A stretch of DNA of 12,671 nt, from assembly GCA_900313155.1 (NCBI GenBank), contig OMQE01000042.1, positions 1 through 12,671 of the forward strand. The letters are read 5' to 3'. Within the stretch, counting starts at the first letter, position 1. Each line of letters starts with the position of its first letter. The position numbers and the translations under genes were made by a program. Origin of the DNA: an uncultured Rhodospirillaceae bacterium. Its GTDB lineage: Bacteria > Pseudomonadota > Alphaproteobacteria > RF32 > CAG-239. This document shows, piece by piece, positions 1 to 5,702 of the stretch. The notes under the pieces are model-generated. The model was not told where the DNA came from, made no database searches, and worked only from the letters and a program-made list of their open reading frames with translations.

Positions 1-3
1 CAA

Positions 4-762
4 TTAAACCTTATGCGGAAGCGAGGCGTAAATAAAGTCACTCACACAATTAGGCAACACGGAAATCAGCCATGCCGCAAAACGCATCGGCCATGGAAAA
101 GCAATCAGCCCCACATTTTTTGCCACGCGCTGTGCAATAATTTGAGCCGCGCTTGAAGCGCTCATAAAAAACGGCATCGGACAAGTGTTTTTATCGGTTA
201 TTCGAGATTTAACAAACCCCGGACACACCACGTTCACATCTATTCCTTCCGGTCGTAATTGATTACGTAGAGCCTCGCCATAAGCCTTTACACACGCCTT
301 GCTCGCACTATATGACGGGCAAGCCGAAAGCCCGTGATAGCCGGCAATTGAAGCTGTTATGACCACTGTTTTTGCACCACCTTTGTTTTGCCGATATAGT
401 TCAACTGTTGGTGTTACCGTGTTAATAACACCCATCACGTTTGTTTCAAACGTGCAATATATATTTTCAGCTGTTTCTTCTCCTGTTGAAACACCGGCAT
501 TGGCAAACACCGCATCAAGCGGCGCAACAGCGTAGCAACTCTCAATCCACTGAGCCATTTGCTCTCGGTTCGTTACATCAATTTTTTGTGCATCAACATG
601 TGCGCCTAATTTTTCACATTTTTCTCTAACTTCTTGCAAACGTTGCACATTTCGCCCACTTAAAAACAGATGCTTTGCACCATGCGCGGCATAATACAAA
701 GCTAAAGCCTCCCCAATTCCCGACGAAGCGCCGGTAATTAAAATATTTGCAAAAGTCTTCAT
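4..762 (-). CDS. Short-chain dehydrogenase/reductase (SDR), NAD(P)-dependent
   Basis: This is a 252-residue classical SDR with a single Rossmann domain. The sequence shows the nucleotide-binding motif TGASSGIG at residues 10-17, NAG at 88-90, and the catalytic set Asn108, Ser138, Tyr151 and Lys155 (YSASK), followed by PG at 181-182. These features define the family but not the substrate. The C-terminal 40 residues are hydrophobic (around FPWPMRFAAWLISVLP), which could bring the enzyme to the membrane. The ATG start is preceded by AAGGAA at good spacing. It overlaps the lpxK stop in an ATGA arrangement, so the two genes are probably translationally coupled. Being last in a lipid A operon suggests, without proving, a role in envelope lipid or sugar metabolism. 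No terminator can be judged because the window ends three bases after the stop codon. Confidence 0.9.
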   Translation of the reverse strand: MKTFANILITGASSGIGEALALYYAAHGAKHLFLSGRNVQRLQEVREKCEKLGAHVDAQKIDVTNREQMAQWIESCYAVAPLDAVFANAGVSTGEETAENIYCTFETNVMGVINTVTPTVELYRQNKGGAKTVVITASIAGYHGLSACPSYSASKACVKAYGEALRNQLRPEGIDVNVVCPGFVKSRITDKNTCPMPFFMSASSAAQIIAQRVAKNVGLIAFPWPMRFAAWLISVLPNCVSDFIYASLPHKV

Positions 763-1724
763 TTTTGCGTTCCTTTTATTTTATGTTCAATAAATTGCAA
801 GAGCTTTTCCGGTTCGTCCCACACAATAGCAATTTCAAGCACATTGATATATTTTTGCATGGATGGCGGAATTTTAACAAAGTCTTTGCTGGTTGTGTAA
901 ATCTCCGCATTAAGTTTTTGCGCTTCACGAACTAAATTTTCCAGCTCTTTTTTATTATAAAAGTGATGGTCCGGAAAATCTACCGTTTTCACCACATTAA
1001 ACCCTTGCTTTGTCAGTGTATGATAAAATTTTTGCGGATGTCCTATGCCGGCAAACGCTAAAATGTTCGGATTACTTATTGCTGTTTGCACCGGTTCGGT
1101 ATGCCCGAAAAACACCGGCAAACCGCTTCGTTCGGCTAAATGATGATTATCTTTGCCCAAAATAATCAGCGCATCAGCCCGTTTAGTACCGTCCGCAAAT
1201 GTTTCACGTAACGGACCGGCCGGAATAATCTTACCGTTACCAATACCATAATGTCCATCAAATACCAAAAATGACAAATCTTTATGAAGGCTCGGATTTT
1301 GAAAACCATCGTCCATAATAATGATGTCCGCACCTTCTTTAATGGCCAGTTTTGCCCCCTCATAGCGGTTGGCATTTACCACCACCGGCGCTTGTTTAGA
1401 AAGCAGTAACGGTTCATCACCCACCTCTTGTACCGCATGCTTTTTGTTATTAACCATCACGCCTTGCAACTTTCCGCCATAACCGCGCGTCACAAAAAAC
1501 GGATGGAACATTTCTGTTTCAAGCATTTTTGCCAAAGCAATAGAAACAGGCGTTTTTCCTGTTCCGCCGGCAGTAATGTTGCCCACACATATTACCGGCA
1601 CATCAACTTTTGGCGCCGTGTGCAACTTCAGACGCAACTGTGTCAAAGCCCCATAGAGCCAACCCACCGGTTGCAACAATTTAGAAACTACGGAATTAGA
1701 TTGCCAATATTTAGGCGTTTTCAT
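759..1724 (-). CDS. lpxK: Tetraacyldisaccharide 4'-kinase LpxK
   Basis: LpxK phosphorylates the 4' position of the tetraacyl disaccharide 1-phosphate with ATP, giving lipid IVA at the inner face of the cytoplasmic membrane. The 321-residue product has the family length. It shows the P-loop GNITAGGTGKTP at 48-59, RGYGG at 80-84, VGDEP at 101-105, and the catalytic motif DDGFQ at 138-142, here in the form DDGFQNPSL that I associate with alphaproteobacteria. The N-terminal segment around residues 17-30 is amphipathic to hydrophobic, as expected for the membrane-docking helix. The ATG lies inside the end of waaA (14-base overlap), and the stop overlaps the start of the SDR gene, so it is an internal operon gene. 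Confidence 0.97.
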   Translation of the reverse strand: MKTPKYWQSNSVVSKLLQPVGWLYGALTQLRLKLHTAPKVDVPVICVGNITAGGTGKTPVSIALAKMLETEMFHPFFVTRGYGGKLQGVMVNNKKHAVQEVGDEPLLLSKQAPVVVNANRYEGAKLAIKEGADIIIMDDGFQNPSLHKDLSFLVFDGHYGIGNGKIIPAGPLRETFADGTKRADALIILGKDNHHLAERSGLPVFFGHTEPVQTAISNPNILAFAGIGHPQKFYHTLTKQGFNVVKTVDFPDHHFYNKKELENLVREAQKLNAEIYTTSKDFVKIPPSMQKYINVLEIAIVWDEPEKLLQFIEHKIKGTQK

Positions 1725-2988
1725 CTACCATATACCCCTGAATTTTTTCCACAATACCATCCAGCACTTTGGCCTCGCCCGTTGCCCAATTATACGCCAA
1801 ACTGCGCTTGGCTTCCAACAGCTCCCGATTTTCCAAAAGCTGGTCCACCATATCAATCAGTTCCAAAACATCATTCACTTGAATAATACCATCGGCATGT
1901 TTGGCTCTGTTCATCGCATCAGCAAAATTATGCATATGCGGACCAACAATCACCGCATCACGGCAACGCGACGGTTCCATAAAGTTTTGCCCACCATGCG
2001 GATTAAGCGAACCACCGATAAAAACAATCGGACAAATTTCGTACCAAATTCCCATTTCTCCAATGGTGTCGGCCACATAAACATCTGTTTGCGACGTAAT
2101 AGGTTCTTCTGCCGAGCGCAAAGCTACATTGAGCTGATAGTCGTTGCGCAGTTTATCCCTGATTTCTTGCCCCCGATTCGGATGACGTGGTGCAATCAGC
2201 GTTAACAAATGCGGGTGTTTTTGTTGCAATTCTTTCAAAAAGCGCCCGATTTTAAACTCCTCGTCATTATGCGTTGAACTAACCAACCACACCGGCCGAT
2301 TTCCGATTTGCGACAATATTTCCTGCTTTTTAACCGTATCCACCGGAATAGGCAAACCGGCATATTTCAAATTACCGAGACACATGGCATCTTTTGCTCC
2401 CAAAACCCGCAAACGATAAGCATCTTCCTCTGACTGTCCCAAACACGCGGTAAAACAACCGAGCAACTCTTTGATAATAAATTCAAATTGCTGCCAACGC
2501 TTGAAAGACTTATTAGAAATACGACCGTTAATTAAAATCAGCGGAATATTTTTACGTTTAATAGCCGAAAGCATCGCCGGCCAAAATTCAGATTCGAACC
2601 ATAGTGCAATAGTTGGTTGCCAATGCCGCACAAAACGAGTGGCAAAAACCGGATTATCTATGGGCAAATATTGATGGAAAGCCCGTTCAGGCAAACGCTT
2701 TGCCATTACCTCGGCTGAAGTGGTGGTGCCGGTGGTGACCATAATATGTATGTCGGGATAAATTTCCAAAAGCCGATTAATAAGCGGCAACATAGATATA
2801 GATTCTCCCACCGAGGCACCGTGCAACCATACCAATCTGCCCTGTGGACGCGGCAATTTCGGACGTCCGACACGCTCATTAAAACGTTTCACGTCTTCCT
2901 TCCCGATTTTTTTGCGCTTTTCAATATAGCGCCGAATGACAATAGGGTATAAAACACGTACCAAATTATTATAGATTCCGATAAACAT
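1711..2988 (-). CDS. waaA: 3-deoxy-D-manno-octulosonic acid (Kdo) transferase WaaA
   Basis: WaaA transfers Kdo from CMP-Kdo to lipid IVA, or to an acylated precursor, on the cytoplasmic side of the inner membrane. The 425 residues match the family length. A hydrophobic N-terminal anchor (about residues 5-20) is followed by WLHGASVGE at 54-62, where Glu62 is the expected catalytic base. Further family features are TTGTTTS at 85-91, ESEFWP at 132-137, GNLKYA at 205-210, PRHPNR at 267-272 and GGSLNPHGGQNFMEP at 325-339, the GT-B donor-site region. The ATG immediately follows the stop of the DUF374 gene (TAAATG), with AAGGAA about six bases upstream. The number of Kdo residues added cannot be read from the sequence. 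Confidence 0.97.
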   Translation of the reverse strand: MFIGIYNNLVRVLYPIVIRRYIEKRKKIGKEDVKRFNERVGRPKLPRPQGRLVWLHGASVGESISMLPLINRLLEIYPDIHIMVTTGTTTSAEVMAKRLPERAFHQYLPIDNPVFATRFVRHWQPTIALWFESEFWPAMLSAIKRKNIPLILINGRISNKSFKRWQQFEFIIKELLGCFTACLGQSEEDAYRLRVLGAKDAMCLGNLKYAGLPIPVDTVKKQEILSQIGNRPVWLVSSTHNDEEFKIGRFLKELQQKHPHLLTLIAPRHPNRGQEIRDKLRNDYQLNVALRSAEEPITSQTDVYVADTIGEMGIWYEICPIVFIGGSLNPHGGQNFMEPSRCRDAVIVGPHMHNFADAMNRAKHADGIIQVNDVLELIDMVDQLLENRELLEAKRSLAYNWATGEAKVLDGIVEKIQGYMVDENA

Positions 2989-3741
2989 TTACTTTCCTTC
3001 GTTTTCGTTATTTGTTTTGCGACTTTTTTTGGCTTCTTTGCCTTGAGCAATAAACGGCAACCCCATTTCTTTATCTAACTTCCAAGTCAGCTCATTAAGC
3101 GTTTGTTCAATTTTTTGCCGATATATTTCCAATTCTTCATCAGTTGTGTTTTCCGGAATAAACACCGGTTCGGTAATGGCATACATCCCCTTGTGGAATG
3201 GGAGCGGTATTAACATATTATCCCAACGTCGGGTAATAATTTTAGAACCGGCAATACTGTATGTAATCCCCATAATCGGCTTACCTGATTTACGTGCATA
3301 AAAAAGCGGGCTTAATGTCAGCTTCATACTCGGCCCGCGCGGTCCGTCGGGAATAATGGCAATACTGTTCCCCTGTTGCAGATTACGCATCAGTTCTATT
3401 GCTGCTTCTTTAGAATTTCGGTCGCTTGAGCCGTTGATGTTTCCAATACCGAATTTTGCTAAAATATGCACAATTATCCGCCCGTCTCGATGTGGCGAAA
3501 CCAAAGCATTTAAGGGGCGTGTTTTGTTCCAAAAATATGGCATAATCAACGTTCTGCCGTGCCACCCGATAACAATCATACTGCCATATTTATCAAGTGT
3601 TTCATAAGTTTCTTTAACGCCGGTAACCGATTGCCATCTGGTGGTTAGACCCACAAATTTAAGGTAATAATAGGCCAAATTACCGATAATTTTTTCGCCA
3701 ATCGGTGAGTTGATAAAATCCTTCAAAAACGTTAATTTCAT
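2989..3741 (-). CDS. DUF374 acyltransferase, LpxJ-like lipid A late acyltransferase candidate
   Basis: This 250-residue protein belongs to the DUF374 (COG2121) branch of the lysophospholipid acyltransferase-like families. It shows WHGR at 60-63 (the His acid-base motif), SPHRDG at 82-87 and PDGPRGP at 131-137. DUF374 proteins include LpxJ, described as a secondary acyltransferase of lipid A that is unrelated to LpxL/LpxM and able to act before Kdo is added. Its position directly upstream of waaA and lpxK supports a lipid A role here, but the assignment rests on family and context. The last 20 residues are charged (KKSRKTNNENEGK). AGGAG lies 14 bases before the ATG, an unusually long gap. An in-frame stop at 3751-3753 rules out an upstream start. 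It is the first gene of the operon. Confidence 0.88.
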   Translation of the reverse strand: MKLTFLKDFINSPIGEKIIGNLAYYYLKFVGLTTRWQSVTGVKETYETLDKYGSMIVIGWHGRTLIMPYFWNKTRPLNALVSPHRDGRIIVHILAKFGIGNINGSSDRNSKEAAIELMRNLQQGNSIAIIPDGPRGPSMKLTLSPLFYARKSGKPIMGITYSIAGSKIITRRWDNMLIPLPFHKGMYAITEPVFIPENTTDEELEIYRQKIEQTLNELTWKLDKEMGLPFIAQGKEAKKSRKTNNENEGK

Positions 3742-3766
3742 AGCAGTTTTTCATTCTCCTTCTCAC

Positions 3767-3794
3767 ATAATACAGATATTTTTACAAAATACAA
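3767..3794 (-). promoter_or_regulatory. Candidate sigma70-type promoter of the lipid A operon
   Basis: On the minus strand, TTGTAT (3789-3794) and TATTAT (3767-3772) are separated by 16 bases. The -10 matches the consensus at five of six positions and the -35 at three of six. It lies in the divergent gap between the acyltransferase gene and the plus-strand flavoprotein gene. Transcription would begin near 3760, leaving a very short leader that starts around the AGGAG site. Assigned by eye only. Confidence 0.4.
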
Positions 3795-3811
3795 TCTGAA
3801 AAAACAAAATA

Positions 3812-3839
3812 TTAGGTGTTTTTTTATAAAAAATATGCT
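3812..3839 (+). promoter_or_regulatory. Weak candidate promoter for the flavoprotein gene
   Basis: TTAGGT (3812-3817) and TATGCT (3834-3839) are 16 bases apart in a very AT-rich stretch. Both hexamers are poor matches, so this marks the likely region more than a firm site. The gene itself has a good ribosome binding site, AGAGGA at 3851-3856, six bases before the ATG. Confidence 0.25.
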
Positions 3840-3862
3840 TAAATACACACAGAGGATAAAAA

Positions 3863-5035
3863 ATGACTGATTTATATTTAACAGCTCCACAAGCCAAAGC
3901 AGAATTGGAAAAGTGTTTGCAATGCGCCGCAAAACCTTGTATGCGAGCTTGTCCGGCTTGCGTTTCGCCAAAAGATTTTATTGCTTACGCCAAAAGCGGA
4001 AATTGGCTTGAAGCGGCAAAACTTATTCAGTCACAAAACCCTATGGGAGAAATTTGCGGACTGATTTGCCCCGATTCATTTTGTATGAAAGCATGTGTTC
4101 GTGCACATTTAGACGCTCCGATACGTATTCCGCCGTTGCAGGCTTTGATTATGCAGAAAGCTCGCACGGAAAATTGGTTGTTGACCGAAAATCATATAGA
4201 ACCTAATGGTAAAAAAATTGCCGTTATCGGCACCGGACCGGCGGGTATCGGCGCAACTTCGGTACTGTTGCAACAAGGCTGTAGCGTAACGGTATTTGAA
4301 AAAAATAATGTGGTCGGCGGCGCCTTAAATCTGATTCCGCAAGCACGCTTGCCTCGAGAAATTATTACATACGAATGGCAACGGTTAATGCAAAATCCGT
4401 TGTTAACACTTAAATTAAAGCACAAAATTCAAGATTTTCCGTCACTGATAAAAAATGGCTTTGATGGTGTTGTTGTGGCTGTTGGCGAACAAAAAACACG
4501 CTCTTTGGGTATTGATGGAGAAGAATGGGCACTTTCTTACACTCAATATCTGGCAAACCCAGAAAACTATGCCGGTAAAAAGCCGGTGGCTGTTATCGGC
4601 GGCGGCGCCGTGGCGGTAGATTGTGCCATAACGGCAAAAGCACAGGGCTCTCAACATGTCGAAATGTTTGTGCGGCGGCGCTTGGACCACATGCGTATTA
4701 CTCAAGCCGAGCGTCAAAGCCTGCTTGAAAACGGTGTTGATATTACCACCATGACTCGTCCTGTTCGCTTACAAAAACAAGGTAATGAGTTAACATTATG
4801 GACTTCAAAAACACGTTTTAACTCGGAAAACAAGCTGGAGGATATTCCGAATACCACAACGCCGCGCACAGGTTTTGGCTATGTTATTTTGGCACTTGGG
4901 AGCGCACGTGAACAAGAAATTATACCTCATGAGCATATTGTTTTTTGCGGAGATTTTGTTCAGGGCGGTTCAACAGCGGTGCAAGCCATAGCCGACGGCA
5001 AAAAAGCCGCGCAAGAACTGATGCAATCTTTATGA
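3863..5035 (+). CDS. PreT/GltD-type NAD(P)H-dependent iron-sulfur flavoprotein, orphan
   Basis: This 390-residue protein resembles PreT (subunit of the NAD-dependent dihydropyrimidine dehydrogenase) and the glutamate synthase small subunit. The N-terminal domain has two four-Cys sets, Cys18/21/26/30 and Cys65/69/74/78, expected to bind two [4Fe-4S] clusters. The FAD dinucleotide motif VIGTGPAGIG is at 121-130 and the NAD(P)H motif VIGGGAVAVD at 244-253. The C-terminal FAD site is FCGDFVQGGS followed by TAVQAIADGK (361-380). Such proteins pass electrons from NAD(P)H through FAD and the clusters to a partner subunit (PreA, GltB or others). No such partner is in the window, so the electron acceptor and substrate are unknown. 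It is transcribed opposite to both flanking operons and is followed by a CxxC membrane protein. The ATG is supported by AGAGGA six bases upstream. Confidence 0.9.
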   Translation: MTDLYLTAPQAKAELEKCLQCAAKPCMRACPACVSPKDFIAYAKSGNWLEAAKLIQSQNPMGEICGLICPDSFCMKACVRAHLDAPIRIPPLQALIMQKARTENWLLTENHIEPNGKKIAVIGTGPAGIGATSVLLQQGCSVTVFEKNNVVGGALNLIPQARLPREIITYEWQRLMQNPLLTLKLKHKIQDFPSLIKNGFDGVVVAVGEQKTRSLGIDGEEWALSYTQYLANPENYAGKKPVAVIGGGAVAVDCAITAKAQGSQHVEMFVRRRLDHMRITQAERQSLLENGVDITTMTRPVRLQKQGNELTLWTSKTRFNSENKLEDIPNTTTPRTGFGYVILALGSAREQEIIPHEHIVFCGDFVQGGSTAVQAIADGKKAAQELMQSL

Positions 5036-5056
5036 ATTTGGAAATTCATTTTAACC

Positions 5057-5070
5057 TTGATTTTTATCAA
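5057..5070 (+). promoter_or_regulatory. Perfect FNR/FixK-type binding palindrome
   Basis: TTGATTTTTATCAA fits the FNR/ANR/FixK consensus TTGAT-N4-ATCAA at all ten specified positions. It lies in the 80-base gap between the flavoprotein gene and the membrane protein gene, centred 52 bases before the downstream ATG. If it activates from the usual -41.5 position, transcription would start near 5105, with ATAATT (5093-5098) as the -10. If the TTGATT half is instead a -35 for TAATGT (5079-5084, 16-base gap), the site would repress. Either way it suggests control by oxygen or redox state. Whether the genome encodes an FNR-family regulator is not visible here. Confidence 0.6.
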
Positions 5071-5115
5071 AAATTCGCTAATGTGAGCATAAATAATTCT
5101 AAAAGGAGATAAAAT

Positions 5116-5697
5116 ATGCTGATTTTTGCAATGTTATTGGGACTAATTATGTATAGCACACCGGCATTGGCCAATCCGGCTTGCGCCGTTTGTACCGTTG
5201 GTGTGGTTGCCGGTTTAAGCGTGGCTCGAAAACTGGGCGTAGATGACGGAGTTGTTGCCGTTTGGTCAGGTGCTCTTTTGGCGCTTATCGGTTACTGGAC
5301 CATTTTGTGGTTTGATAAAAAGCATTGGAATTTTGCTTTTCGTAACCCAATTTTAATGGCTCTGTCATTGGCGATTATCGCCGGTGTTTATATCAAAGAT
5401 TTAACTTACACGCCAAAACCGATTTTGATTTTTTATATGGACCCGTTTTTGTTCTGCACACTGCTTGGCGCTGCAATTTTAATATACAGCTCGGTGTTTT
5501 ATCAGTGGATGAAAGCAAAAAACGGCGGCCATGCGCATTTCCCGTTTGAAAAAGTTGTGTTGCCGATTGTGGCTCTTGCTTTAGCAAGTTGGGCTGTTGA
5601 TTATTTGCAAGTCAGCCAGCCGGCACCGGAATCTGCGTCACAAATAACAACTTCCATTCCGGCAGACGGTTCGGATATTTACGATTTTGGGCAATAG
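5116..5697 (+). CDS. Uncharacterised membrane protein with post-signal CxxC motif
   Basis: I do not recognise a named family. The 193-residue product begins with a hydrophobic segment ending in ALA at 17-19, a plausible signal-peptidase site, followed directly by NPACAVCTVG. Cys23 and Cys26 would then sit near the new N-terminus on the periplasmic side. Hydrophobic segments follow at about 46-66, 77-93, 109-131 and 146-163, consistent with four membrane spans. Cys114 lies within the third. The C-terminal 30 residues are polar and acidic (ending DIYDFGQ). From memory, small membrane proteins with a similar CxxCTVG start occur as hypothetical proteins in other bacteria and archaea. A thiol-redox or metal-binding role is inference. 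The ribosome site AAGGAG (5103-5108) lies seven bases before the ATG. An FNR-type palindrome precedes it, and the gene converges on lnt. Confidence 0.8.
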   Translation: MLIFAMLLGLIMYSTPALANPACAVCTVGVVAGLSVARKLGVDDGVVAVWSGALLALIGYWTILWFDKKHWNFAFRNPILMALSLAIIAGVYIKDLTYTPKPILIFYMDPFLFCTLLGAAILIYSSVFYQWMKAKNGGHAHFPFEKVVLPIVALALASWAVDYLQVSQPAPESASQITTSIPADGSDIYDFGQ

Positions 5698-5702
5698 ATT
5701 TT

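Noticed and set aside
3738..3971. Minus-strand 77-codon frame ending in an ATGA overlap with the DUF374 acyltransferase start
   Set aside because: The overlap looks like coupling, but the first third is antisense to the iron-sulfur region of the flavoprotein and the rest is AT-rich intergenic sequence with no supported start.
5034..5047. GAATTT/AAATTC inverted repeat after the flavoprotein gene as a terminator
   Set aside because: The loop is too small, the stem is all A-T except one pair, and no T tract follows at once.
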